From: Cyanobacteriota bacterium
GTDB lineage: Bacteria; Cyanobacteriota; Cyanobacteriia; Pseudanabaenales; Pseudanabaenaceae
DNA: 40,752 bases
Assembly (NCBI GenBank): GCA_025356295.1
Contig: JANXUJ010000002.1
Location: 1 to 40,752 of the forward strand
Reading direction: 5' to 3'
This document shows, one piece after another, positions 8,821 to 17,706 of the stretch (the stretch's first letter is position 1; every line of letters starts with the position of its first letter). Below the pieces are notes generated by a model that was not told the DNA's origin, did not search any database, and worked only from the letters and a program-made list of their open reading frames with translations. Made by a program: the position numbers and the translations under genes.

Positions 8821-10428
8821 TTAAACTTTGCCAATTTGAACAGGAGTTTTGACATTCTGGATATCATAAATAGCTGGTTCGAGCAGCGATACCCCTGTCA
8901 TTTCTGTAGGTTGAGGAATTTGAAGAATTTCCAAAATTGTGGGTGCAATGTCAGCTAGACGACCACCTGTAGATTTTAAGCTGGCATCCGCACCATGACC
9001 ATGAATTTTGCGCCCTTCACCTTCCACCAAAATAAATGGCACAGGATTACTGGAGTGCGCTGTCCAAGGGTTGCCATGCTCATCCCACATATATTCAGCA
9101 TTGCCATGATCGGCGGTAATCAGCGCCGTACCACCAGCTCTGGCGATACTTGACAACAAATTACCTAAGCATTTATCCACATGTTCTAGAGCTTTGATCG
9201 TGGCTTCATAATTGCCTGTATGTCCCACCATGTCGGGGTTAGCATAGTTGATGATGATCATTGAGTAAATACGCTTGGCGATCGCTTCAGCCGCAATTTT
9301 TGTGACTTCGACCGCCGACATCTCTGGCTGCTGGTCATAGGTGGACACGCGCGGACTATTGACCAAAATGCGATCATCACCTTCGCTGGGTTCTTCCATA
9401 CCACCATCAAAAAAGTAAGTGACATGGGCATATTTTTCAGTCTCAGCTAAGCGTAACTGCTTCAATCCATGGCTTGCCACCACTTGACCAAGCAAGTTTG
9501 TCAAATTTTGTGGTGCGAAGGCAACAGGTACGGGCAGAGAACTGTCGTATTGCGTAAATGTGGCATAGGCAAGTGACTCAATGCGATCGCGTTCAAAACC
9601 TGCAAAGTTTTCAGCAACGAGGGCTTGGGTAATCTCGCGCGAGCGATCGGGTCGAAAATTAAAGCAAATTACACCATCACCTGAGGCGATCGCGCCGTGG
9701 GCGATTCTGGTTGGCGGCAAAAATTCGTCAGTAATCTTTTCTTTATAAGCGGCTTCCAATACATCAGCTGCCGAGGTTAGTTCAGTAGTGACTTGGTCAT
9801 TTGTTAAGATTTCATAAGCTTTTTGGACACGATCCCAACGTTTATCGCGATCCATCACAAAATAGCGACCACTGATCGTCACGATCCGCCCAAGGTTAAT
9901 TTCATTTAGATGGGCTTGGAGACGCTTAACAAAGTTGATCCCAGAGTGTGACAAAGTGTCACGTCCATCAGTGACTACATGAATACAGACATCTTCAACT
10001 GCTTGGGATTTGGCTAAATTTATCAACCCCAGCAAATGATCAATGTGGGAATGCACGCCACCATCAGAGCAAAGTCCCAGAAGATGCAGTTTACTCTTAT
10101 TGGCTTTGACTTTTTCACAAACTGCCACTAGAGCTGCATTGGACAACAATGAGCCATCATCTACCGCATCAGAAATTCTTACTAATTCTTGGGGAACGAC
10201 ACGACCTGCACCAATGTTCAAATGTCCAACCTCTGAGTTGCCCATTTGTCCTTTTGGTAAGCCGACATCTTTGCCAGAGGCTTGGAGGAGAGTTTTAGGG
10301 TAAGTACTCCATAGGCTATCTATGACGGGAGTATTTGCGGCGGCGATCGCATTGCCCTCAGTCTCTTCTCTATGTCCCCAGCCGTCCAAAATGATCAGAA
10401 CCAGTGGAGAAACAGCCCCCGTTTGCAT
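8821..10428 (-). CDS. gpmI: 2,3-bisphosphoglycerate-independent phosphoglycerate mutase
   Basis: GpmI interconverts 3- and 2-phosphoglycerate using two Mn2+ ions and a phosphoserine intermediate. Motifs are VLIILDGWGHRE at the N-terminus, GNSEVGHLNIG with the phosphorylated Ser, HVVTDGRDT, FNFRPDRSRE and the metal ligands in NYANPDMVGHTGN and ITADHGNAE. The reading frame can begin at a GTG at 10467, but I prefer the ATG at 10428. It has AAGGAA about 10 nt upstream, and the resulting 535 aa starts close to the conserved core, as in other cyanobacterial GpmI. The gene is divergent from lysC across an AT-rich repeat-bearing spacer. Confidence 0.97.
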   Translation of the reverse strand: MQTGAVSPLVLIILDGWGHREETEGNAIAAANTPVIDSLWSTYPKTLLQASGKDVGLPKGQMGNSEVGHLNIGAGRVVPQELVRISDAVDDGSLLSNAALVAVCEKVKANKSKLHLLGLCSDGGVHSHIDHLLGLINLAKSQAVEDVCIHVVTDGRDTLSHSGINFVKRLQAHLNEINLGRIVTISGRYFVMDRDKRWDRVQKAYEILTNDQVTTELTSAADVLEAAYKEKITDEFLPPTRIAHGAIASGDGVICFNFRPDRSREITQALVAENFAGFERDRIESLAYATFTQYDSSLPVPVAFAPQNLTNLLGQVVASHGLKQLRLAETEKYAHVTYFFDGGMEEPSEGDDRILVNSPRVSTYDQQPEMSAVEVTKIAAEAIAKRIYSMIIINYANPDMVGHTGNYEATIKALEHVDKCLGNLLSSIARAGGTALITADHGNAEYMWDEHGNPWTAHSSNPVPFILVEGEGRKIHGHGADASLKSTGGRLADIAPTILEILQIPQPTEMTGVSLLEPAIYDIQNVKTPVQIGKV

Positions 10429-10513
10429 AAAAGATAATTCCTTATTAAGTACAGGTTCACTCGTCACTTGGCAATCATACCATCAGAGCAAATTTACGGA
10501 TTATCTTAAACAA

Positions 10514-10591
10514 TACTTGGTAGTACTTAACTTAGTAGTACTTGGCATTTAACACGATGTATCCAAGAGGATCGCTATAGGAATCGCTATA
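10514..10591. repeat. Short direct repeats between gpmI and lysC
   Basis: TAGTACTT occurs at 10521 and 10536 (15-bp period), and TACTTGG occurs at 10514 and 10539. ATCGCTATA occurs at 10571 and 10583 (12-bp period). The rest of the spacer up to lysC holds no ORF I can support. The spacing could suit repeated protein-binding sites for two divergent promoters, but no known operator matches. Confidence 0.4.
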
Positions 10592-10683
10592 TGAAATGTA
10601 TGATGAATAGGCTGTGATGCTTTACTTTGCTTACTTGGTAAAACATCATAAAAAATTCTTTCAAGTTTAACCTTCTCTAGCGA

Positions 10684-12516
10684 ATGGCGTTAATAGTTCA
10701 GAAATACGGTGGCTCGTCTGTAGCCAATGCCGATCGCATCAAAGCAGTAAGCGATCGCATCAAGCGGACGGTTGATGCTGGCAATCAGGTTGTGGTCGTA
10801 GTTTCGGCGATGGGCAAAACCACTGATGGTCTGGTTGCTCTCGCCGAATCAGTTTCAGCAAAACATTTACAGACTCTTGAGGAAATTACGGCGAGAGAGC
10901 GCGAACTTGATCTGCTTTTAGCAACAGGTGAGCAAGTAACGATCGCTACGCTCAGTATGGCGCTGCAAGCATTGGGGCAGAAGGCGATCGCGATGAATGG
11001 CTCACAAGTTCGCATTGTGACAGAAGCAACTCATACTCGCGCCAGAATTTTGTATATTGAACCCGAACAAATTCTCGCCGCCTTAGACTTGGGTAAAGTT
11101 GTCGTGATTGCGGGATTTCAAGGTGTGGCACTTAATGAATTGACAGGCAAGCCTAGTAACGAAATTACGACATTAGGGCGCGGCGGCTCTGACACTTCAG
11201 CTGTGGCGATCGCGGCGGCGATCAATGCGGATGTTTGTGAAATTTATACCGATGTCCCAGGGGTTTTAACTACCGATCCGCGCATTGTGCCGAAGGCGCA
11301 AATGCTTACTGAAATCACTTGCGATGAAATGTTAGAGCTGGCTAGCTTAGGGGCAAAAGTCTTACATCCACGATCAGTGGAGATCGCCCGCAACTTTGGG
11401 GTGAAAATGTGTGTGAGATCGAGTTGGTTGGATGATCCAGGTACAGTGATTACTTCGCCGCGTATTGGTACGGGCAACCTTGAGACTCTAGAGGTCAATC
11501 ACTTTGTTGAGACTGTCTCGATTGATTATGATCAAGCCAAAATTGCGCTTTTGCGAATCCCCGATCGCCCTGGGATCGCGTCCCAACTATTCACACCTCT
11601 TGCAGAGCAAGGCATCAATGTTGACTTGATCATTCAAGCTGTGCAGGAAACTGAAGGGGTGAATGACATCGCCTTTACGATTCCTCAAAATCAATTGCAA
11701 TTAGCGGAAATCGTTGCCAGAGGCTTGGAGATTGGCGCAAGCTCAGTCACTGTTGACTCCGATGTTGCCAAGATCAGCATTATCGGTGTTGGCATGGTGG
11801 GGCGACCAGGTGTTGCCGCACAAATGTTTTCGGCTCTCGCCACCGTAGGGATCAATATCCAGATGATCTCCACTTCTGAAATTAAAATTAGTTGTGTGAT
11901 TGCTTCATCTGATGGTGAAGCCGCGATCGCCGTGATTCAAAAAGCCTTTAATGTGACATTAAAACCTGCTGCCAAAAAATCTGTCGCAGATACAATTGCT
12001 ACACCAACGACTTTCCCAGTCAGGGGTGTTGCCCTTGATCGCCATCGAGCTAGAATCGCCGTCCAGCAAGTACCCGATCGCCCTGGTATGGCGGCAAGAA
12101 TACTTGAGCAGTTAGTTGAACAAAATATCAGTATTGATATGATCGTCCAGTCTCAGTCCAATCGCGGTGTCAACGAAATCGCATTTACAGTGGCGATCGC
12201 TGATCTTACTAAAGCCGAAACTGCACTTAAACAATTTGCACCAATGTTAGGCTATGGGAATGTTTCTTGCGATGGTGACATTAGCAAAGTCAGCATTGTT
12301 GGTTCAAATATGATCCATCAGTCAGGAATTGCTGCACGCATGTTTAGCGCTCTTGCCAATGCAGGTATTAATATCGAGATGATTGCCACATCTGAAATTA
12401 AGGTTAGCTGTGTGGTACGCGATCATCAAGCGGAACAAGCACTCAAAGTTATTCATCAAGAATTTAACCTGTCAGGCGATCGCGTGATCGAAATTCCCAG
12501 TGCGCTCAAAAGTTAG
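10684..12516 (+). CDS. lysC: Aspartate kinase with four ACT domains
   Basis: Aspartokinase phosphorylates L-aspartate, the first step toward lysine, threonine, methionine and isoleucine. The kinase domain (about 1-245) has KYGGSSVANADRI, VVVVSAMGKTTDGL, the TLGRGGSDTSAVA loop and YTDVPGVLTTDPRI. Four ACT segments follow instead of two, arranged as two similar pairs: about 270-340, 350-420, 440-510 and 515-590. The repeats IPDRPGIA, GRPGVAAQMFSALATVGINIQMISTSEIK, VPDRPGMAA and QSGIAARMFSALANAGINIEM mark them. This 610-aa layout is the cyanobacterial type. ACT domains bind the end-product amino acids Lys/Thr and give feedback control. The ATG start has no obvious ribosome binding site. Confidence 0.97.
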   Translation: MALIVQKYGGSSVANADRIKAVSDRIKRTVDAGNQVVVVVSAMGKTTDGLVALAESVSAKHLQTLEEITARERELDLLLATGEQVTIATLSMALQALGQKAIAMNGSQVRIVTEATHTRARILYIEPEQILAALDLGKVVVIAGFQGVALNELTGKPSNEITTLGRGGSDTSAVAIAAAINADVCEIYTDVPGVLTTDPRIVPKAQMLTEITCDEMLELASLGAKVLHPRSVEIARNFGVKMCVRSSWLDDPGTVITSPRIGTGNLETLEVNHFVETVSIDYDQAKIALLRIPDRPGIASQLFTPLAEQGINVDLIIQAVQETEGVNDIAFTIPQNQLQLAEIVARGLEIGASSVTVDSDVAKISIIGVGMVGRPGVAAQMFSALATVGINIQMISTSEIKISCVIASSDGEAAIAVIQKAFNVTLKPAAKKSVADTIATPTTFPVRGVALDRHRARIAVQQVPDRPGMAARILEQLVEQNISIDMIVQSQSNRGVNEIAFTVAIADLTKAETALKQFAPMLGYGNVSCDGDISKVSIVGSNMIHQSGIAARMFSALANAGINIEMIATSEIKVSCVVRDHQAEQALKVIHQEFNLSGDRVIEIPSALKS

Positions 12517-12576
12517 AAAAGACGGCACTTTGCATCATTTTTTCGAGAGACAGGCTTTAAAATAAACATATATTCC

Positions 12577-13293
12577 GTGAGCATCTCTATGTCATCTGAT
12601 AATTCTAGCGATCGTCCTAGCAATCCTCCATCTGATCCCAAGCATTCTGCACCTGTTCCCGAAAAAGAACAAGAGCGATCAATCAAAACTTTCTTGACTG
12701 ATAATTTGCCGACTGTGACGGTTGCCATCTTATTAGCGGTTGGAGTGCGAATATTTATAGCGGAGCCACGCTATATTCCTTCTAGCTCTATGGAGCCAAC
12801 TTTATTAATTAATGATCGTTTAATTATCGATAAGCTCTCATTTCGCTGGCGCAAACCCGAACGCGGCGAAATTGTAGTATTTAATCCACCAAATAGTCCT
12901 GTTGTGCCTGATGCAACTAAGGTATACATCAAGCGGGTGATTGGTTTACCCGGCGATCGCATCAGCATTCATGATGGCAAAGTATTTATCAACGATGCAC
13001 CATTAAATGAGCCATATATTGCTGCACCGCCCAACTATACTTTGCCCACCCAAGATGATGCCCTCTGTCCTAGCTGCTTCCGTCCTGATAATGTGCAGTC
13101 GGGTCGAGATCATCAATTTTTCACTGTGCCAACTGGCAAATATTGGGTAATGGGCGACAATCGCAACAATAGTTTGGATTCTCATGCATGGGGATTTATG
13201 CCCGAAGAAAATTTGGTGGGACGAGCCATGTTTCGATATTGGCCGTTTGACGAACGGGCTGGCAACTTAAATGTTCCTAAATACAATAAATAA
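12577..13293 (+). CDS. lepB: Type I signal peptidase, first of two in tandem
   Basis: A membrane-bound peptidase that removes signal peptides from exported proteins. The 238-aa protein has a Pro/Ser-rich cytosolic N-terminus, one membrane segment (about 46-62), the catalytic Ser71 in SSSMEPT and the general-base Lys119 in YIKRVIGLPGD, then GDNRNNSLDSHAWGF. Compared with the neighbouring copy it carries an insert of about 25-30 residues (about 153-182) including CPSC (Cys164, Cys167). The frame opens at GTG; an ATG four codons in (12589) is equally plausible because neither has a clear ribosome binding site. It is followed 23 bp later by the second copy, so probably co-transcribed. Confidence 0.95.
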   Translation: MSISMSSDNSSDRPSNPPSDPKHSAPVPEKEQERSIKTFLTDNLPTVTVAILLAVGVRIFIAEPRYIPSSSMEPTLLINDRLIIDKLSFRWRKPERGEIVVFNPPNSPVVPDATKVYIKRVIGLPGDRISIHDGKVFINDAPLNEPYIAAPPNYTLPTQDDALCPSCFRPDNVQSGRDHQFFTVPTGKYWVMGDNRNNSLDSHAWGFMPEENLVGRAMFRYWPFDERAGNLNVPKYNK

Positions 13294-13316
13294 TCAGTAA
13301 AAACAAGTCTTGATTC

Positions 13317-13886
13317 ATGTCCACAGAAAGCAAGCTAGAACCTCAAGTTTCCGTTAAACCATGGTGGCAACAACATGGTGAGACCATTCGCATTTTTGCC
13401 GTGGCTCTGGCGATCGCCTTATTTTTGAGGACTTTTATTGTCGAGCCGCGCTTCATTCCCTCTGGCTCGATGGAGCCAACTTTGCAGGTAGGCGATCGCA
13501 TTCTCGTTGATAAAATCTCCCAACATTGGCAAGAACCACAACGCGGCGATATTTTGATTTTCTATCCGCCTAAGTCTCCTGCGGTTGAAGACAATACTAA
13601 AGCCTATATCAAGCGCTTGATTGGTCTCGAAGGCGATCGCATTGCAGTAAAAAATGGCAAAGTCTATCGCAATGATGAACCTCTCGATGAACCATATATT
13701 GCGGAAGCACCCAAATACAATATGCGTCCTGTGACTGTTCCCAAAGGTCATTATTGGATGATGGGCGACAATCGCAATCACAGTAATGATTCACATATTT
13801 GGGGATTTCTGCCCAAGGAAAATGTGATTGGCAAAGCAACTATTAGATTTTTTCCTTTTGGCGATCGCATTGGAAGCATTAATTAG
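13317..13886 (+). CDS. lepB: Type I signal peptidase, second of two in tandem
   Basis: This is the compact 189-aa paralogue of the upstream gene. The single membrane segment spans about 22-40, the nucleophile is Ser51 in SGSMEPT, the general base is Lys99 in YIKRLIGLEGD, and GDNRNHSNDSHIWGF is near the end. It lacks the cysteine-bearing insert of its partner. Two LepB enzymes are common in cyanobacteria, where one is thought to favour thylakoid or photosynthetic precursors; which copy does so here cannot be read from the sequence. Its TAG stop overlaps the convergent ruvA stop by three bases, and no terminator lies between them. Confidence 0.96.
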   Translation: MSTESKLEPQVSVKPWWQQHGETIRIFAVALAIALFLRTFIVEPRFIPSGSMEPTLQVGDRILVDKISQHWQEPQRGDILIFYPPKSPAVEDNTKAYIKRLIGLEGDRIAVKNGKVYRNDEPLDEPYIAEAPKYNMRPVTVPKGHYWMMGDNRNHSNDSHIWGFLPKENVIGKATIRFFPFGDRIGSIN

Positions 13887-14527
13887 CGAGATAGCCATGC
13901 GATCGCCTCTTTAATCCAAGCTTCAATATCTTGGGTTTTAGCAAGAATGGGTAAAGAAGCGATCGCATTTAGTGCATTGTTAATTTCGGTTGGACTGTAG
14001 CCGAGCGCCAGTAAAGTCATTTCTAATTCTTCTTGGACGGCGACACTAACCATGCTGCCCACAGAGCTAGTTGCACCAACTAGCGCTAATCGACCGTCTG
14101 CAAGTTTAGTTTTGAGTTCTAGGGCAAGTCTTTCGGCTGTTTTAGCGCCCACTCCTGGGGTTAAGCTCAATACTCGTGTATTTCCTGAGACGATCGCTTT
14201 AACTAAATCTTGAATACCTAAGCTATTTAGGAGCGCTAAACCAACCTGTGTACCAATTCCAGAAACGCTGATTAGTTGACGAAACAATTCGCGTTCGGGT
14301 AATGTTGCAAATCCAAACAAGATCATTTGATCTTCACGGATGATTAAATGTATAAATACTTGTGTCTCTTCACCCACTAGAGGCAACTTATTGGCAGTGC
14401 TAGCTGTAATCTGCACATCGTAGCCAATGCCATGTACATCAAGGGTGAGCCAATAAGAAGGCGTATTTTTTCGAGAACTGTCTGTCGCTTTGCAAGCCGC
14501 GATCGCTCCACGCAGATAACCAATCAT
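13883..14527 (-). CDS. ruvA: Holliday junction DNA helicase subunit RuvA
   Basis: RuvA tetramers bind four-way DNA junctions and load the RuvB motor for branch migration in recombination repair. The 214-aa protein has the OB-fold N-terminus (MIGYLRGAI...VHGIGYDVQ), two helix-hairpin-helix motifs (FRQLISVSGIGTQVGLALL and LVKAIVSG...LSLTPGVGAKTAERLALEL), and a C-terminal RuvB-contact domain (EELEMTLLALGYSPTEINNAL). There is a small insertion in the OB domain (about residues 12-25, ATDSSRKNTPSY). Its ATG overlaps the TGA of the upstream coiled-coil gene (ATGA), which suggests translational coupling. Confidence 0.97.
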   Translation of the reverse strand: MIGYLRGAIAACKATDSSRKNTPSYWLTLDVHGIGYDVQITASTANKLPLVGEETQVFIHLIIREDQMILFGFATLPERELFRQLISVSGIGTQVGLALLNSLGIQDLVKAIVSGNTRVLSLTPGVGAKTAERLALELKTKLADGRLALVGATSSVGSMVSVAVQEELEMTLLALGYSPTEINNALNAIASLPILAKTQDIEAWIKEAIAWLSR

Positions 14528-15582
14528 CGGCGAGGTAAGGGTGGAAACTGTGGAAGCTGAACAGCCGCTAAAGATGTAACCGCTTTGCGAGAGCTAGTGG
14601 AATTAGAGATCGCTAACTGGGCAGGTTCTTCTTGATTTACATTGCCATACAAAGCTTGGATAAACTTAGGTATAGCCACCATGGGGATTACCACCGAGTT
14701 ATTTACTGAACCCGAAGCAAGCGGAGAGTCATTTGATGCTGTGGAGTTAGAGTTGTCATCATTGGTGGCGATCGCTTGTTGAGGTGCGGTTTTTAAGTCA
14801 GCTAATAAACCAGCTAACTCAACTGATAATTCAACACTTGGTGCTACTGAGCTAGCAGCAGGTAGGTTAAGTGTGATCGGGGAGCCTTGAGAGGCTTTGT
14901 GAGGACGAACAATTAACGGTGAGATCGGTTGAGTCTTAGCAGGAAGCTGAATTGGGATATCAAGTATTTCGGACGGCTGTTGGATAGCAGCGCTTAACTC
15001 TTTAACCTTAACCTCTGGAGAATCAATTGGCTGGGGAGCAGGAACAATTTTGACAACATTCTGCAAAGGCGAATCGCTGATTGCGGTAACTGGAGATATC
15101 TTTTCATCAGCAAGCTTGGCGATCGACCAAGATTCTAGTGCTGACATTCCCATGTCTTTGGGAGCATCAGTAGATGTGTCAAGGCAACGTTCTAGAGCTG
15201 CTTTTAGCTGTGATGTGTGATGTTGTTGACGCTTGAGGCGATCGCGCAACTCATCAAAAGTAGTATGTCCATCCTGAATTTCACGTTCTAACTGATCTAT
15301 CCGCGATTGCAAGGTTTGCGTTAAAGTTTCTTGTCTCTGGATAACTAACTGCGAAAGTTGTAACTGTTCCTGAGCTTGTCGCAACAAAACTTGAGCTTGT
15401 TGACTACGCTCATTACAAAATTGTAGCTCTTGCTCTAGAACTTGTCTGGGCAAAGCATTAAAAAGAGTAGTTGGCTCGCCGATGGCATGTGAAGATGCGA
15501 TCGGTGACTGGAATTGCGGCTCTGGGAGCGGGGAATTAATGCTCTCTTGGGCTGATGAATCGCCAAATCCTGCCTGACTCAT
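14524..15582 (-). CDS. Coiled-coil protein of unknown function, coupled to ruvA
   Basis: I recognise no named domain in this 352-aa protein. Residues about 48-135 form a long heptad-rich coiled coil (ERSQQAQVLLRQAQEQLQLS, then IDQLEREIQDGHTTFDELRD). Before it is a short Ser/Pro-rich head, and after it a long Pro/Ser/Thr-rich, probably disordered tail with a conserved-looking C-terminus (AVQLPQFPPLPRR). There is no signal peptide or membrane helix, so it is probably cytosolic. The 4-nt ATGA overlap with ruvA implies co-expression and may hint at a role near DNA repair or chromosome structure, but this is context only. Part of the low-complexity tail may vary between strains. Confidence 0.75.
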   Translation of the reverse strand: MSQAGFGDSSAQESINSPLPEPQFQSPIASSHAIGEPTTLFNALPRQVLEQELQFCNERSQQAQVLLRQAQEQLQLSQLVIQRQETLTQTLQSRIDQLEREIQDGHTTFDELRDRLKRQQHHTSQLKAALERCLDTSTDAPKDMGMSALESWSIAKLADEKISPVTAISDSPLQNVVKIVPAPQPIDSPEVKVKELSAAIQQPSEILDIPIQLPAKTQPISPLIVRPHKASQGSPITLNLPAASSVAPSVELSVELAGLLADLKTAPQQAIATNDDNSNSTASNDSPLASGSVNNSVVIPMVAIPKFIQALYGNVNQEEPAQLAISNSTSSRKAVTSLAAVQLPQFPPLPRR

Positions 15583-15663
15583 GATTTACCCTTCACGCAA
15601 AGAATGTTACCTTACACCAAATATTATCTCAAAAATCTACTTTTTGTATCATTAATTTTCATT

Positions 15664-15715
15664 AAAACCTAAAAAGTAAAGACGGTGCAAGCACCGTCTT
15701 TACTTTTTAGGTTTT
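15664..15715. repeat. 25-bp perfect palindrome between divergent genes
   Basis: Left arm 15664-15688 pairs perfectly with 15691-15715, leaving two bases between the arms (top GACGGTGCAAGCACCGTC). It lies 82 bp upstream of the coiled-coil gene start and 55 bp upstream of ribBA, which point away from each other, so it cannot be a 3' terminator of either. It could be a leader hairpin of ribBA or a dispersed palindromic element. Nothing else was seen in 15583-15770. Confidence 0.75.
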
Positions 15716-15770
15716 AGGATTGTGATTATGTATGATGGATGTAACCTGCTTAAATCCCTGACAGTAAGCC

Positions 15771-17459
15771 TTGACAAAGTTTCAATTTGATTCCATTCCC
15801 GATGCCCTTAACGACCTCAAATCTGGTCGTCTCATTGTCGTTGTCGATGATGAAAACCGTGAAAATGAAGGCGATCTGATCGGAGCAGCCCAATTCGCCA
15901 CGCCTGAAATGGTCAACTTTATGGCAGTCAAGGCGCGAGGTTTGATCTGTCTGGCGATGACAGGCGATCGCCTTGATCGCCTTGACTTGCCATTGATGGT
16001 CGATCGCAATACTGACAGTCAACAAACTGCTTTCACTGTAAGTATTGATGCCGTGGAGGGGACATCGACAGGCATTTCGGCTGAAGATCGATCGCGGACA
16101 ATTCAGGCGGCGATCAATCCAAATACACTCCCAAATGATCTCTGTCGCCCTGGGCATATTTTTCCATTGCGGGCAAAAGATGGTGGTGTACTCAAGCGCG
16201 CAGGGCATACTGAGGCGGCGGTTGATTTAGCGCAAATGTCGGGACTGTATCCTGCGGGTGTGATTTGCGAAATCCAAAATGATGATGGTTCGATGGCGCG
16301 TCTGCCTGAACTGATCGAATATGCCAAGTTGCATAATCTCAAATTAATCAGCATTGCTGATCTGATTAGCTATCGTCTTGCCCATGATCGCTTTGTGAAG
16401 CGAGAGGCGATCGCGCTTTTGCCATCGCTATTTGGCAACTTTCGAGTTTATGCATATCGCAACACCATCGACAATAAAGAGCATTTAGCGATCGTTAAAG
16501 GCGATCTCAAAGATTTTAGTGATAACGAAGTTTTAGTTCGCGTACATTCTGAATGTCTGACAGGTGATGCGTTGGGTTCATTGCGTTGCGATTGTCGTGG
16601 ACAATTGCAAAGCGCTTTAAAAATGATCGAGTTTGCTAGTTGGGGCGTAGTCGTTTATTTGCGCCAAGAAGGACGCGGCATTGGTTTGATTAATAAAATC
16701 AAAGCCTATCATCTTCAAGATGGTGGCTTAGATACAGTCGAAGCAAATGAAAAGCTAGGCTTTGGCGCTGATCTGCGTACTTACGGAGTTGGCGCGCAAA
16801 TTTTGCATGATCTTGGCATTAATAAGATGCGTTTGATTACCAATAATCCTCGTAAACTAACTGGACTTAAGGGTTTTGGCATCGAAATAGTTGGACGTTT
16901 GCCTTTATTAATAGAAACAAATGAGCATAATTCACGCTATCTAGAAACCAAAGCTGAAAAACTAGGACATCTGCTTTTACAAACAAAGCTAGTCACGCTT
17001 TGCATCAGATGGACAGACCATAAAGCTCCTGAGTTGCTTGAACAATTGCGCGAATTTGCCGCAACTAATGATCTCTTATTACAAGAAGAGACATCGCCGA
17101 CTTTTACGAGCTTATTTTCTAGTCCAGAAGAAGCATTAGAGAATAAGCTCACTATTGTCCATTTAGGCTTTGATCGCTCCAATGAGGTTTCTGATGACTG
17201 GTACGAACAACCAAATCATCCCTATCGTCAAGCGATCGTGCGAGTCTTCAAGCATTTAAAACAATGGGAACAAGTCACGACTTTTAAATTTTGCGTGGCG
17301 ATCAAGGGTTCAGATTTGCCTGAAATTTTTCCTGATACTTTTGTGGAAACGATCAATCTCGGTCTAGCGTGGCATACACCTTGGAAAAGCGATCGCCTGT
17401 ATGAGTGGTTTAACTTTTTCCACCACGACGGCGACGATCTTGCCATTCTAGATAAGTGA
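15771..17459 (+). CDS. ribBA: Bifunctional riboflavin synthesis protein: DHBP synthase / GTP cyclohydrolase II
   Basis: RibB (about 1-205) makes 3,4-dihydroxy-2-butanone 4-phosphate from ribulose 5-phosphate. RibA (about 210-405) opens GTP to the first pyrimidine of flavin synthesis. RibB motifs are [18 protein letters not shown] and [12 protein letters not shown]. RibA has the zinc cysteines in [14 protein letters not shown], then [10 protein letters not shown] and [12 protein letters not shown] further C-terminal domain (about 415-562) of unknown role follows; similar extensions occur in cyanobacterial RibBA as I recall them. The start is TTG: an in-frame TAA at 15765 and the conserved core right after exclude an upstream ATG. 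Its last 50 bp overlap a small gene on the other strand. Confidence 0.96.
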   Translation: MTKFQFDSIPDALNDLKSGRLIVVVDDENRENEGDLIGAAQFATPEMVNFMAVKARGLICLAMTGDRLDRLDLPLMVDRNTDSQQTAFTVSIDAVEGTSTGISAEDRSRTIQAAINPNTLPNDLCRPGHIFPLRAKDGGVLKRAGHTEAAVDLAQMSGLYPAGVICEIQNDDGSMARLPELIEYAKLHNLKLISIADLISYRLAHDRFVKREAIALLPSLFGNFRVYAYRNTIDNKEHLAIVKGDLKDFSDNEVLVRVHSECLTGDALGSLRCDCRGQLQSALKMIEFASWGVVVYLRQEGRGIGLINKIKAYHLQDGGLDTVEANEKLGFGADLRTYGVGAQILHDLGINKMRLITNNPRKLTGLKGFGIEIVGRLPLLIETNEHNSRYLETKAEKLGHLLLQTKLVTLCIRWTDHKAPELLEQLREFAATNDLLLQEETSPTFTSLFSSPEEALENKLTIVHLGFDRSNEVSDDWYEQPNHPYRQAIVRVFKHLKQWEQVTTFKFCVAIKGSDLPEIFPDTFVETINLGLAWHTPWKSDRLYEWFNFFHHDGDDLAILDK

Positions 17460-17550
17460 GATAGCCAATGCCACTGGTAGCGATCGCTAGCAGCACTACA
17501 GCCGCCCAAAAAAAGGTGTTAAAAACAATAATTTCTGAAACTTCTGGCAT
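17410..17550 (-). CDS. 46-aa single-helix membrane protein, possible NdhP
   Basis: A short reading frame, ATG at 17550 to TAA at 17410. It encodes [20 protein letters not shown] followed by [20 protein letters not shown] and then RRGGKS. It has one membrane helix (about 9-30) and a basic C-terminal tail, which would be stromal/cytosolic by the positive-inside rule. The [13 protein letters not shown] ending resembles small subunits of the cyanobacterial NDH-1 complex, NdhP in particular, but I am recalling that family loosely. The frame is intact and protein-like, while its last 50 bases lie antisense to the ribBA 3' end. An unrelated small photosynthetic membrane subunit is the main alternative. 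Confidence 0.6.
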   Translation of the reverse strand: MPEVSEIIVFNTFFWAAVVLLAIATSGIGYLTYLEWQDRRRRGGKS

Positions 17551-17706
17551 AACATTTCGCAATAGTTAAATTAATTTGATAAAGATTTAATGACAACAAG
17601 GTTCTTAACGCCTAGTTTGTTTTTATAATTTTAGATAGACTAAGCTGCTTTTTGCAAATGAAAGTTTTGCAAAGTTTTCCAATCTCTAATATGAAGGGAA
17701 AATCTC

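Noticed and set aside
15583..15770. FMN riboswitch upstream of ribBA.
   Set aside because: The conserved FMN aptamer blocks are absent; the only structure is the 25-bp palindrome.
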